DNA of 64,000 bases from Legionella gratiana (GTDB lineage Bacteria > Pseudomonadota > Gammaproteobacteria > Legionellales > Legionellaceae): NCBI RefSeq assembly GCF_001467695.1, contig NZ_LNYE01000022.1, forward strand, positions 435,813 to 499,812, in the 5' to 3' direction. Below, in pieces: positions 1 through 9,391 of this stretch. The notes below the pieces were generated by a model. It was not told the origin of the DNA, searched no databases, and worked only from the letters and a program-made list of their open reading frames with translations. Each line of letters starts with the position of its first letter. Position 1 is the stretch's first letter. A program made the translations under genes and the position numbers.

Positions 1-576
1 GACCTTCCAAAAATGTTGTTTTAAATGTTTTTCAAACGCATTTACCATCGCTGTTATATCAATTTCACCGTTGCTCTTTTTAAAATTGTACTTGCCAGTA
101 GCAATATGCGCCCATGCAATCGGTGAAATCCGGGCAAACTTATTAATAAGCTCCTGACTTACACCCTCGGCGAGCATTTGTTCATACACAATGTTCAAAA
201 TAATGCTGTTATACGCAATGATGCAATTCGCAACCAATCTTACAGATTTCGTTTTTTTAATTTTGAAGGACTGATTTTCGTCACGATTAATTCGATTGGT
301 TGTTCTCTCCCATGCACGGTCTAATTCATCCAGAACCTCATCTAAACGTTCATCGCAATAAACAGGTATTTTTTTATAGCCAAATTCATTGGCAATTTTT
401 TCAGCATCATCAACCACTGATTCAGCCACCAAATCATGATCAACATCACAATAGGTCACGCTATCGTTACAACAGAGCAAATTTTTATCTAACCGGTGAT
501 ACATTTTTTGATATACAAAAAACTCAAACAAATGCGGATCGATTTGTTCATCGTTCGCGGTTTTCTTCAAATAGGC
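1..576 (-). pseudogene. Tn3-family transposase remnant, internally deleted
   Basis: A minus-strand frame stays open from an in-frame stop at 577-579 to the window edge but has no start codon. Its first half reads like the middle of Tn3-family transposases (IPVYCDERLDEVLDELD, then FKIKKTK). It then jumps directly to the family's C-terminal end (LVANCIIAYNSIILN, then ISPIAWAHIATGKYNF, matching the usual LVVNAIVLWNT and LSPLGWEHINLTG blocks). The catalytic DDE core, which should lie between, is missing, so this is a deletion derivative unable to transpose. The terminal inverted repeat would lie outside the window. The family call rests on recognised C-terminal motifs. Confidence 0.7.
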
Positions 577-758
577 CTAACAGGTGAATTACGAGAAGAT
601 GGAAAGAAACTACTTGGAGTGTCATGACTCAAAATTTATGAAAAATATTTTCGCGATGATAACTGCTTAGAGTAACTTTTCGTTCCAATGATTGTCACAC
701 CCCTATTTATACGGGTCCAGGTTCTAAATAAAAACAGTTTACAAGTTGTCAACAGGCT

Positions 759-2729
759 CTATTTATGTCCTACCGCAGTTAATAATATTATATATTTCTC
801 TGTTCCATTAATTTTGAGAATAGTTCGCAACTCATCATCATAAAATGCGCCAACCGCGCAAGTACCTAGTCCACGCGCTTGTGCGGCAAGATAAGTGATT
901 GCTCCACCTATGCCAGACTCTAAATTAGCATATCTGTAATCTCTTTCTCCATGGAGTAGGCCTATCTTATTCAAATCAATACTCCATGCGATAACAAAAG
1001 CAGCTCTTTCAAGAAGCTCCTGAGAAAGTCCAGCCTCATAGATCCTTTTTGAGAAATTGCCAGCTCTGATTTGCTCCAAAGCTATTTTTTCAGGAATATA
1101 TCGATATACACCTTTTGATAAGCCTTTTACATTGCTAACAATAGTATATAATTCAACCCTCCTACCCTCTTCGACAATATGTGGATTCCTAAGCGGAGCA
1201 AATGACTGTTGAAGTATCCCAGTAAAATCTTCAAGACTAACCTCTTGTTTGGAAAACTGCCGAAATGATCTGCGATTTTTGATAATGCTAAAAACATCCT
1301 CATCTGCTGCCGAACCATCGGGTAATTGAATCAATGCGTCATCGGCTGGTATTTCATTGAGGTTTTTTTTCATGTTGATTTTTGGAATGTTCCTAGTCCC
1401 TATTTTCCATTGCACCGAAGTTACTTGATATGAAAGACGAGTTAGTTCAATATCTTGAATCTCCTTAGGTAAATCTGCTACTGTAAATTGTGGTATTTCT
1501 GTAAGTGCAGTTAGCTTGTTCTTCCCAAGTACAACCATGGATAAAACACCCTCATCTTGTTGTGATAATCCTAGAACATTTTTCATTTTTTCATCGTCAA
1601 AAAAAGCGGTGCTTATATAAGGAATCTGCATTGATGATGCTACAAGAGTAAGATTACCCAAAATATGTCCTGCATCTGGCAGTATGTATCGGAAAGAACG
1701 CTCATAATATTTCCAATTAGTACGATCAAAATTGGATGCAATAATAATAATGGCCGAAGCGTTTACATGGATGTCCCTGTAAGGACTGGCATCAGAAAGA
1801 GATTGAAGTGATTCTTGGTTACTAATTTTTGTCAGACTATGATTTGCCGGATGATAATAATAGATACCTGGACTAAGTCCTTCCACATTGATTACAGCAA
1901 CATACAAATCATTGGGGTATAAAGCACCTGCAGATGCGGCAGCCCGTAATAATAATTGTCCTCCGGGATAGTTTAGTGTTTTGGTCACCCCATCTGCATA
2001 GTAAAGTACATTAGATAAACTCTGTATATTTAAAGTTACTGCAGATTTTGATACTTCTTGGGACAAACCCTGGGTAAGAGATGTCCCTGAACGGTTGCCT
2101 GGTTCCGGCAAAACAACAACTGGATGATGAGGATAACTTTTAAATTCATCAGGTTTGAAAAAATTAAATCGAGGACGAAATCCACCACGACGCGTGATAT
2201 CTCCTTGATGATGAATATAGTTAATAGAGTTTATTTTTTCTCCTCTGGATTTAAACCAAATACGTTGGCTGTTCGGTATTTCTGGATTACTTTCAATAAT
2301 AGTTGTAGTTGCTGGGGTCATAAATTCATATACGATAACAGTAATAACCAAGTAGCTGATTGCAATTAGGTTAATTAGAGCGATCTTTCTGACCGAAGGT
2401 TTCCATTGGGTACCTGTTTCGTCAAGAAAAACAGAAGGACTATTCTTTTTAAGCCACATAAGAACGAGTGGGAACTGAAACCAAAGATGAACAGCAACTA
2501 AAAACAGCAAACAATAACCAAATAAATAATGTAAATCAAAAGCCGGTAAATCCATTCGTGCTACCCAAAATAACCCCAATCCGGCGGTAATGAGCAGATA
2601 AAAAATTAAATAAATTGCTGAGATCATATTAATGTCTCTTCGTTTCATTGGACGTCCAATGACGGCGCGAAAAAGCAAATAAGCAATCATCAAAGTAATG
2701 GGAAGAGAGAACCAAAAAAATTTATCCAT
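759..2729 (-). CDS. Membrane-anchored SagB/ThcOx-type double nitroreductase-fold protein
   Basis: The 656-residue protein begins with about four transmembrane segments (roughly residues 5-25, 37-57, 65-95 and 113-135). The third contains two histidines (DLHYLFGY and VAVHLWF) spaced as in b-type haem membrane domains, suggesting a redox-active anchor. Two SagB/ThcOx-like FMN nitroreductase domains follow, about residues 215-420 (RAAASAGALYPNDLYV, FRYILPDAGHILGNL) and 475-656 (NRRSFRQFSKQEVSLEDF, ANLESGIGGAITYLAAQARGLGTCAVG). SagB enzymes usually oxidise azolines in RiPP biosynthesis, but no YcaO cyclase or precursor is visible here. A membrane flavin oxidoreductase is the safer inference. No clear ribosome site precedes the ATG, so the start is uncertain. 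Confidence 0.8.
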   Translation of the reverse strand: MDKFFWFSLPITLMIAYLLFRAVIGRPMKRRDINMISAIYLIFYLLITAGLGLFWVARMDLPAFDLHYLFGYCLLFLVAVHLWFQFPLVLMWLKKNSPSVFLDETGTQWKPSVRKIALINLIAISYLVITVIVYEFMTPATTTIIESNPEIPNSQRIWFKSRGEKINSINYIHHQGDITRRGGFRPRFNFFKPDEFKSYPHHPVVVLPEPGNRSGTSLTQGLSQEVSKSAVTLNIQSLSNVLYYADGVTKTLNYPGGQLLLRAAASAGALYPNDLYVAVINVEGLSPGIYYYHPANHSLTKISNQESLQSLSDASPYRDIHVNASAIIIIASNFDRTNWKYYERSFRYILPDAGHILGNLTLVASSMQIPYISTAFFDDEKMKNVLGLSQQDEGVLSMVVLGKNKLTALTEIPQFTVADLPKEIQDIELTRLSYQVTSVQWKIGTRNIPKINMKKNLNEIPADDALIQLPDGSAADEDVFSIIKNRRSFRQFSKQEVSLEDFTGILQQSFAPLRNPHIVEEGRRVELYTIVSNVKGLSKGVYRYIPEKIALEQIRAGNFSKRIYEAGLSQELLERAAFVIAWSIDLNKIGLLHGERDYRYANLESGIGGAITYLAAQARGLGTCAVGAFYDDELRTILKINGTEKYIILLTAVGHK

Positions 2730-2938
2730 GGTCTATATTTGTTCCGAAGCTTTAAGCGTAAATGTAAAATGATCACTTTATTTAAAAGAGTAATGAATAA
2801 AGTAGACCGATTATTTTTAATAATCAACAATGAGGTGAATAGGACAATAAACTTTATTGGTAATGCTTGGATTAAAATCCCACGAACTAGCTCCTATTAG
2901 TCAAGCCTATGCAACAAGTTTTAAGAAAGTAAGATAAC

Positions 2939-3112
2939 TTACACTGCGGGGGATGGAAATTTCCATTCTTTCTGCCTGTACACTATTCGCTTATTATTTT
3001 CTTTAGAAAGAAATCCCACTTCTTCTACACTTGTTTGACATAGCCATGTAGTTAATTTTGATGGTTTGTGACTATGAAAAGCCTTCGGTGTAAATAAAGC
3101 AACATTTTTCCC
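2939..3112 (-). other. 57-codon open continuation in frame after the stop of the upstream gene
   Basis: Reading past the TAG at 3113-3115 in the same frame gives 57 sense codons before TAA at 2939-2941. The peptide (starting GKNVALFTPKAF, ending EWKFPSPAV) has ordinary protein composition. It may be the lost C-terminus of the upstream gene after a nonsense mutation, or chance. The rest of the 2730-3112 gap shows no other gene. Confidence 0.35.
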
Positions 3113-4069
3113 CTACATACTGGGCCCCCCTTTTTTTGGATTTGGATTAACATCATCAAAGTCACTGTCAGATGAAAAAGATGGCCAAAATGAAAAAGGC
3201 TTGCTTGTTGTTTTTTGTTTTTCCTTTTCAGTTTTCCATTTGTTATCTAAGTTAATTCCATCAGTTAATGCAGCGCTCAAATTTTGTTGGATAAATTTAG
3301 CAACATTGGAATAAGCTGAAAGTTTATTAAGGCCTGATTTTAATGCTTCTATATCCTCATCTTGACTAAAGTTAGTTAGTAGTGTACGAACTTCATTCAA
3401 TGCTTTTTTATCCGAAAAATCAAAAATACCGAGTTCTTCCTTGTATGCGTAATCAATAAACTCTTTCAATTCCTTAATTCTTTTCTGAGGTGTTCTAGGT
3501 TTGTAATCTTCAATATATTTGTTCATTTCAATGAATAGCTCTGCTAATCTTTCACTTCGAGTTTTTTGTCCTTCGATGATTAGTTCGCAATTGGAGAATT
3601 GACTTATATTCTCTAAAGCCTCTTTGACAATAGCAAACATCTTACCTGTTTTTGTATCTTTTTTTCTGTCTTGACATAGGTAGTTGATTTTAGATCGTAA
3701 TGAAGAAGAATACTCGTCCCCATTCCAAATAAGATCAGTATACATCCTTTCTCGTTCCCATGAATTATTAGCAGTAGCAGCCTCTATAGCTAAAATCAGT
3801 TTCATTACTCCCATGAGAAATATTTCAGCAGCTATATCACCGTCTTTGCCGGAGCCAAAATATGTAACTGATTGCAAATCCTCTGCTACTTCTTTTAAAT
3901 TTCTTGACATGATATATTCCGCAATCATTTTTTGGACGCATTTTGGTGGTATAGCCTGAGGCGATAACACTGGAGGTGTGTCCTTATTCGTCTTAATCTT
4001 ATTTTTTAGCTCTTTCATAGCTAATAGAAATGTAATGACGGCTTGATTCTTGTCTTCTTTTGATTTCAT
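3113..4069 (-). CDS. Hypothetical, mostly helical protein; possible effector
   Basis: I do not recognise the family. The ATG at 4069 (MKSKEDKNQAVITFLL) is chosen because GGAG lies 8 bases upstream; a GTG at 4090 would add seven residues without a better site. The 318-residue product is soluble, Lys/Glu-rich and predicted helical, with no signal peptide. The tail is polar and acidic (SDSDFDDVNPNPKKGG), a style common in Legionella Dot/Icm substrates, but no enzymatic motif is visible. The frame continues open for 57 codons beyond the TAG, so the gene may be prematurely terminated. It stands alone, with no operon partner on either side. Confidence 0.6.
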   Translation of the reverse strand: MKSKEDKNQAVITFLLAMKELKNKIKTNKDTPPVLSPQAIPPKCVQKMIAEYIMSRNLKEVAEDLQSVTYFGSGKDGDIAAEIFLMGVMKLILAIEAATANNSWERERMYTDLIWNGDEYSSSLRSKINYLCQDRKKDTKTGKMFAIVKEALENISQFSNCELIIEGQKTRSERLAELFIEMNKYIEDYKPRTPQKRIKELKEFIDYAYKEELGIFDFSDKKALNEVRTLLTNFSQDEDIEALKSGLNKLSAYSNVAKFIQQNLSAALTDGINLDNKWKTEKEKQKTTSKPFSFWPSFSSDSDFDDVNPNPKKGGPSM

Positions 4070-4196
4070 AATTTTTTCTCCACTATCCACAATAAATTAA
4101 AATTGGTCATGTTATATTATAGTTCCAGTTTGAATATTATAAGATCAATGAGTCTTGGGTTTGACCTGATAGATCAATTTAATGGAAGTGTAAAAG

Positions 4197-4249
4197 CCTA
4201 TCCGAAAAATCGGTGGTATAGCCCGATCCAGATCGATTTTTCGGATAGG
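4197..4249 (-). terminator. 16-bp perfect inverted repeat, likely terminator of the SDR gene
   Basis: Arms at 4197-4212 (CCTATCCGAAAAATCG) and 4234-4249 are perfect reverse complements around a 21-base loop. On the minus strand the stem is followed by CTTTTA and lies about 45 bases after the SDR stop. It could instead be a dispersed repeat. Confidence 0.55.
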
Positions 4250-4292
4250 TTCTAATAAGATGAACCATGGTTTCAGCATTAATGACACTGAT

Positions 4293-5048
4293 CTAGAGAA
4301 CATGGCCCCCATCAACTTCAAAGACTTTACCAGTAATCCAATTAGCCTTTTCCGAAGCAAGAAATAAAGCCATATGTGCAATATCATTTGGTGTGCCTGG
4401 TCTTTTTAAGGGAATATTGCTCAGCAAATAGCTCCATAAATCTGGGTTGCTAGCAGCAGTATCTTCATTCATTCCCGCCTCAATAACACCAGGTTCAATA
4501 GTATTTACTCGTATTCCATATTTTGCTAAATCCAGAGCAGCATGTTTAGTCCATTTATTTAATGCTGCCTTTGAAGCTCCATAACCAATACCTTTAGGCA
4601 TGGTTATAGTTCCACTTATTGATGAAATATTTATAATGCACCCTTTATTTCCTCTTTCTGTCATATTCTTAGCACAAAGCTGTGTTAAATAAAGTGGAGA
4701 AATACTGTTTACCTGGAAAACTTGTTGCATTTTTTCTGGAGGCAATTCAAATATCGTTTCACGAGATGACATTCCAGCATTATTTACTAATATGTCCACA
4801 TGTCCTAAATAATTAATTGCTTGTTCAGCAAAAATTGGAACTTGATGCATTTCAGAAAAATCAACATGGAAGGCTTGAGCATTTCTCCCTATTTTTTTAA
4901 TGGATTGAACGGTTTCCTCTGCACCTTTAGAGTCATTATGATAACTAATGACCACATCAGCTCCTTGCTCAGAAAAAGCCAAAGCTATTCTTTGCCCTAT
5001 GCTGCGGTTCGCTCCCGTAACTACTACCTTTTTATCTTTAAAGTCCAT
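4293..5048 (-). CDS. Short-chain dehydrogenase/reductase (FabG-like)
   Basis: This is a classical 251-residue SDR, an NAD(P)-dependent oxidoreductase of unknown substrate. The cofactor motif TGANRSIG is at about residues 11-18, NNAG near 90, the catalytic Ser in INISSISG, the Tyr-Lys pair in YGASK, and the family end ITGKVFEVDGG. Length is typical of FabG or glucose 1-dehydrogenase-like members. It is monocistronic, with a strong inverted repeat after its stop and a divergent solute-binding protein upstream. The family is certain; the substrate cannot be read from the sequence. Confidence 0.88.
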   Translation of the reverse strand: MDFKDKKVVVTGANRSIGQRIALAFSEQGADVVISYHNDSKGAEETVQSIKKIGRNAQAFHVDFSEMHQVPIFAEQAINYLGHVDILVNNAGMSSRETIFELPPEKMQQVFQVNSISPLYLTQLCAKNMTERGNKGCIINISSISGTITMPKGIGYGASKAALNKWTKHAALDLAKYGIRVNTIEPGVIEAGMNEDTAASNPDLWSYLLSNIPLKRPGTPNDIAHMALFLASEKANWITGKVFEVDGGHVL

Positions 5049-5163
5049 AGAGTCCCTCGTGATAATCAGCTAAAAACTTTTACAAATCATACATGTACAA
5101 TAAATACAATTACTGATAAACTGTCAAGTAGGATAATAATACGTTACAAAAAATGGAATACTT

Positions 5164-5889
5164 ATGCGTGTCATTTCATATATCTTGTTATTTTTTCTTA
5201 GTATTGCAACTGTCCATGCTGAAATCAAAATAGGAACTATACATTATTATCCTCCTTTTATTATTAATAAATATCAAGGATTTGATATTGATTTAATGAA
5301 TTACCTTTGTCAAAGGATGAAAATCAAATGTTCTTATACTCAAATGAATGAGAAAGAATTATTTCCAGCGTTACAAAATCAAAAGGTTAATCTAATAATC
5401 GCTGGTATCATGATTTCCCCTCAAAGAGAAGCAAACTATTTATTTAGCCTGCCTTATTTACGTAGTCGAGGTGTATTTATCGTTCCCAAACAAAGTAATC
5501 TGAAACAGATAACCGATCTTAATGGAAAGAAGGTTGGCGCCAGTAATGACCTCAATGGAGAGGTTTTTATCGACTATTTGCAAACCAGGTTTCAAAATCG
5601 ATTGAAGATTAAAAAATATGATTCTGTTGATGCTCTGATAAATGCTTTAGAGAATGGTTCTTTATCCGCTGCATTTGTTCACGAATCCTATGCAAATTAT
5701 TGGAATAATAATGGTCTAGCCAATATTAGAGTATTGGGTCGGCCCAGGAGTGTTGGAGATGGTGTAGCCATAGTAGCTATGCCTGAAGAGCAGGATTTAG
5801 TCGAGAAGATTAATAAAGAACTGCAAGGTATTGAAAATAATGGCATCTATCTAAATTTATATAGAACTTATTTTGGTAATGATAAATAA
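5164..5889 (+). CDS. Periplasmic amino-acid ABC solute-binding protein (SBP family 3)
   Basis: A signal peptide (MRVISYILLFFLSIATVHA) precedes the typical SBP_bac_3 start EIKIGTIHYYPPFI. The motif GFDIDLMNYLCQRM follows, as in arginine or polar-amino-acid binding proteins. At 241 residues it is the usual length. GGA lies 8 bases before the ATG. No permease or ATPase gene is adjacent, so it is an orphan that either feeds a transporter elsewhere or senses ligand. The next gene is a close paralogue in the same orientation, indicating tandem duplication. Confidence 0.85.
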   Translation: MRVISYILLFFLSIATVHAEIKIGTIHYYPPFIINKYQGFDIDLMNYLCQRMKIKCSYTQMNEKELFPALQNQKVNLIIAGIMISPQREANYLFSLPYLRSRGVFIVPKQSNLKQITDLNGKKVGASNDLNGEVFIDYLQTRFQNRLKIKKYDSVDALINALENGSLSAAFVHESYANYWNNNGLANIRVLGRPRSVGDGVAIVAMPEEQDLVEKINKELQGIENNGIYLNLYRTYFGNDK

Positions 5890-6049
5890 TTAGCTTTTCG
5901 TGAATTATTCCACGATCTCGCCTTTGAATAGTTGTTTGCCACCAGGCATGGCATTTTTTTCAGTTATAGAGAAAAAACTCAATCAAGTTGTCATTTTTGC
6001 TCAATTTTTGTCTAATATTAAAGTAATAACAGTTCCATGAAGAATAGAA

Positions 6050-6778
6050 ATGTTTCTACGTTTCATTTTATATATTACGCTGTTTCTTTTTTGCATCTCC
6101 AATGCTTGTGCTGAAGTTAAGATTGGAATTGTTTATTATAACCCCCCTTTCATTATCAATAAGTATGAAGGATTCGATCTTACATTGATGAACACGCTTT
6201 GCAAAAGGATGAAGCTCAAATGTACTTTTGTGCGAATGGGTGAGCAACAATTATTTCCTGCACTAGAAAACCGAACGATTGATTTAGCTATTAGTGGTAT
6301 AGTAATTTCTCCTCAAAGAGAAGAAACCTATTTATTTAGTTTACCTTACTTGCTAAATCATGGCGTGTTTGTTGTGCCACCCCAAAGTAATCTGCAACAC
6401 ATATCCGATTTAAAAGGAAAATTCGTAGGGGTTAAGAACAATCAAGATGATTCTGTTTTTGGTGAATATTTGCAATTTAAATTTAGTAATCAATTTCAAA
6501 TTAAACAATACGATACTACTGAAGATATGTTTCGTGACTTAGAGAACGGTTTTTTGGATGCTGCATTTGCTCATCAAGAAATTGTTAATTATTGGTACGA
6601 AAATGGATTTGCCCGGTTTAAAATTATTGACAGACCCCATCTTGTTGGATATGGCATAGGGATTGTGGGGCTTCCCGACAAACAAGATTTAATAAATAAT
6701 ATCAACAAGGAATTACTAGAAATTGATAAGACTGATTTTTATCTGAATTTATACAAAACCTATTTTGGTAATCAATAA
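6050..6778 (+). CDS. Periplasmic amino-acid ABC solute-binding protein, tandem paralogue
   Basis: The 242-residue product matches the preceding gene along its whole length: KIG(I)VYYNPPFIINKYEGFDL, then ISPQRE.TYLFSLPYL, then YLNLYKTYFGN at the end. A signal peptide ends at ISNACA. The 160-base gap separating the copies contains no obvious promoter or terminator. Ligand-pocket residues partly differ between the copies, so their specificities may have diverged. Like its partner it has no adjacent membrane component. Confidence 0.85.
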   Translation: MFLRFILYITLFLFCISNACAEVKIGIVYYNPPFIINKYEGFDLTLMNTLCKRMKLKCTFVRMGEQQLFPALENRTIDLAISGIVISPQREETYLFSLPYLLNHGVFVVPPQSNLQHISDLKGKFVGVKNNQDDSVFGEYLQFKFSNQFQIKQYDTTEDMFRDLENGFLDAAFAHQEIVNYWYENGFARFKIIDRPHLVGYGIGIVGLPDKQDLINNINKELLEIDKTDFYLNLYKTYFGNQ

Positions 6779-6902
6779 GGTCGTAACAAAGCATTCAAAA
6801 AGTGGAGTGATTCATTTTTATGTTTCTTACCCGATTAATATTTCACTAATTTCATACAATATCAATTTAATTTGATTGAATAAATGGGCTAATTATTCCA
6901 TT

Positions 6903-7970
6903 TTATTGGTTAGGAGGTCCAGTTAATTTCAGATCCCATCGTTTCCCATCTATTGTGTAAACTCTTAAAAAGTAATGTCCAGATGGAAGAATTATTATCT
7001 TTGTTGGAGGTAAGGTGATTTCTGCTTTGGCACTTTCCGGTGCAATTAAACCATACATATCTACGCCGATTTTATTATAATCATAACTATTAAGAATCGC
7101 AGATTGTGGTAAAAGACTTAGTTGGCTTGCTGTCCAAATCTCAACCTCATCTTTGGTGTTGTTGAGCAGCTCTATGCGCATAATATAGCTGGGAGTACTA
7201 CTCGGACCTGAGTTTACCGTGATAGTAAAATGGACTGTTCCATCTTTTTGTAGTTGTCCCCTAGCTAAATCAAGATGAAATACATCCGGATTAACGGGGC
7301 CTGCATGGTAAGGTGTAAACACCGCACCTCGATAATAGTTATATGTGCCCACACTAAAGATCGCAGTAAAGATAAAAAAAATCAAGGCAGTTTTTTTAAT
7401 CGTTGCATAAGCCCATGGACCACTGTTCAAAAATTGGAACCACGATTTCTGCGCTAATTGTGGGTGACGTTTTATAATCCATGCATCAATAGAACAGACT
7501 GTGCCCCCCGTCAAAAATAAAGTTAAACCCATTGACAAATTTGAGACCGCCATGGTCCATTCATCAAGACAAGTACTTCCCTGCCAACCAAATAATATCA
7601 TTAGGACAATACTAATAAATACCGTTAGCATGGCAGAGGCGCGGGTAAAAAATCCAAATATCAGTCCAAGTCCACTGAGAAGCTCCACTAAACTGAATAA
7701 GATAATTGCTGCATAAAGAAAAGTAAAATGATGCAATAAAAAGCTAACTACCGGACTTAAATCAAATAAAGCACCCGGCATGGCAGATTGAATTTTATTT
7801 GCCATCCATTGAGTTGAATAAGGATCGATTTTTTGGGGAGCATAAATAAAACGCCGAGATCCTCCTCCCCAAAAAATCCAACCCTGAACAAATCGAATAG
7901 AAAGAGCCAACCAACCAAACATCCGCCATTCATAAATATTTTTAGTTGCATCTTTGTAGTTAAGCTCCAT
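6903..7970 (-). CDS. DoxDA-type membrane protein (fused thiosulfate:quinone oxidoreductase-like)
   Basis: The first half (about residues 15-210) is a DoxX/DoxD-like four-helix membrane domain: FVQGWIFWGGGSRRF, then ELLSGLGLIFGFFTRASAML, then GWQGSTCLDEW. The second half (about 225-355) is a soluble beta-rich domain resembling DoxA, with the end GHYFLRVYTIDGKRWDL. Archaeal thiosulfate:quinone oxidoreductase uses separate DoxD and DoxA; fusions are known in bacteria. No sulfur-oxidation genes are nearby, so thiosulfate activity is not assured. It lies 17 bases downstream of the bicupin gene and is probably cotranscribed with it. Confidence 0.75.
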   Translation of the reverse strand: MELNYKDATKNIYEWRMFGWLALSIRFVQGWIFWGGGSRRFIYAPQKIDPYSTQWMANKIQSAMPGALFDLSPVVSFLLHHFTFLYAAIILFSLVELLSGLGLIFGFFTRASAMLTVFISIVLMILFGWQGSTCLDEWTMAVSNLSMGLTLFLTGGTVCSIDAWIIKRHPQLAQKSWFQFLNSGPWAYATIKKTALIFFIFTAIFSVGTYNYYRGAVFTPYHAGPVNPDVFHLDLARGQLQKDGTVHFTITVNSGPSSTPSYIMRIELLNNTKDEVEIWTASQLSLLPQSAILNSYDYNKIGVDMYGLIAPESAKAEITLPPTKIIILPSGHYFLRVYTIDGKRWDLKLTGPPNQ

Positions 7971-7987
7971 TATTCTTTGTTCCGAAA

Positions 7988-9178
7988 TTAAAACTTCATC
8001 ATATATGATTCAACCTTATCCTTATTAATTTTCTTAACAAGGTCTTTGCTCAACCCTGTAGCACCTTCAATTGTACCCACATCGAAATGTTGAACACCAT
8101 TCATTAGAGTAATTTCATTGATTAGATCAACATGATTAAATCCTTCATAAACCTCCAAGTCATCATTACCAATATTTAAGAAACTATGGAAATTTCCTAC
8201 AGGGATTGAAATCAAATCTCCGGGATGAATGACTGAGTGATAAACTTTTCCATCATTATCCATCATAGTAAAGAATGCTTCACCTTTGAGTACGAATAAT
8301 AAGACATCCCCAGAGGTATACCAATGTGGGATCCGTAATACCTTAGGCTTCATTATTGTTCTTTGAATTGCCATTGCTTTCATATGCGGATTAACCGTTG
8401 GATCAATCCGTGTAATGGATCCTAAATCAGATTGATATATCGGCTTGGTAGTTATAAAGCTATTTGATAGTACGCTGTATGTATCTGCTTTTATTGAAGA
8501 TGCTGCTGGATCAAAGGCGCTTAATTTATTTACAGTTGTATTTTTAATTCCAGCTATATCACTTTCCTTAAGTCCCACGGCGCGTGCAAGCACCGCATCA
8601 GGTAATGATGCCCAAGCAGTTAAGAAATCTCTATCTGCTGCAATAGGAGAGTCATAAACAACAAGGAATTTCATCTTTTCCGAGCCCACATTTTCTAATG
8701 AATGCAGTTTCGCTATAGGAATTATCCAAGTACCGTTTTTTTCAACTGTATAAGTCTTTGTATTCCCTGATCCTTCCCATATAGTAACGCGCATTTTTCC
8801 ACTAAGTACCGTACCTATTTCTGTTGCATTAGAATGCCAGTGCGGAACTCTCATAGCATCATTAACTACTTCATAATAGAAAAGTAATCCTGAGTTATTA
8901 GCCTGTAATTGATTTGCTGTTTCAGCAATTCTAATTCCAGCACTATTTTTATCAATTTGTCCCTGAGTAAATAAATTAATCCTATAAGGAAATTCTGCAG
9001 CTATATTTTGTTCCTCATCCTTTAATAACTGTTGAATTTTAGGATCAGAACTTAATTGGGTTGTTTGTGGTCCTAATGAGGTGGTTTCATCACTGTATGG
9101 TGCTGCTTGTACTTGCAAAGGCATGAGTCCAGTAAGAAAAATAGTACCAATGATCGTTTGTCGAGTCTTCCCTATCAT
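7988..9178 (-). CDS. Exported bicupin (oxalate decarboxylase-like)
   Basis: The ATG at 9178 is chosen because AAAGGAG lies just upstream and it opens a signal peptide (MIGKTRQTIIGTIFLTGLMP to QVQA). Two cupin domains follow. The first keeps the metal motif HWHSNATE and a later LHSLENVG histidine. The second has HWYTSGD in the same place, so one His and the Glu are lost, although NFHSFLN remains. It is therefore probably a one-metal bicupin, related to oxalate decarboxylases or auxin-binding-like cupins, acting in the periplasm. It is first gene of a two-gene operon with the DoxDA-like protein. Confidence 0.75.
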   Translation of the reverse strand: MIGKTRQTIIGTIFLTGLMPLQVQAAPYSDETTSLGPQTTQLSSDPKIQQLLKDEEQNIAAEFPYRINLFTQGQIDKNSAGIRIAETANQLQANNSGLLFYYEVVNDAMRVPHWHSNATEIGTVLSGKMRVTIWEGSGNTKTYTVEKNGTWIIPIAKLHSLENVGSEKMKFLVVYDSPIAADRDFLTAWASLPDAVLARAVGLKESDIAGIKNTTVNKLSAFDPAASSIKADTYSVLSNSFITTKPIYQSDLGSITRIDPTVNPHMKAMAIQRTIMKPKVLRIPHWYTSGDVLLFVLKGEAFFTMMDNDGKVYHSVIHPGDLISIPVGNFHSFLNIGNDDLEVYEGFNHVDLINEITLMNGVQHFDVGTIEGATGLSKDLVKKINKDKVESYMMKF

Positions 9179-9391
9179 CACTGCTCCTTTAAATAAAAAT
9201 AAAATACACTGAATTGATACCGGATACAACTCTTAACCTATTGATAAATTATAAATACAGAAAGAAGTTGATGATGACAACTTTCTAATAATTATGTTAT
9301 CTATGCATTTGTAATGAATTCAATTTAATACTTTGCTAAGATATACAAATAAATCATTTTTTGACCGAAATGTGCTTTGGAGTTAATTAAA

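Noticed and set aside
300..587. 95-aa plus-strand frame over the Tn3 remnant
   Set aside because: It is antisense to the transposase remnant, is His/Asn-rich nonsense and has no ribosome site.
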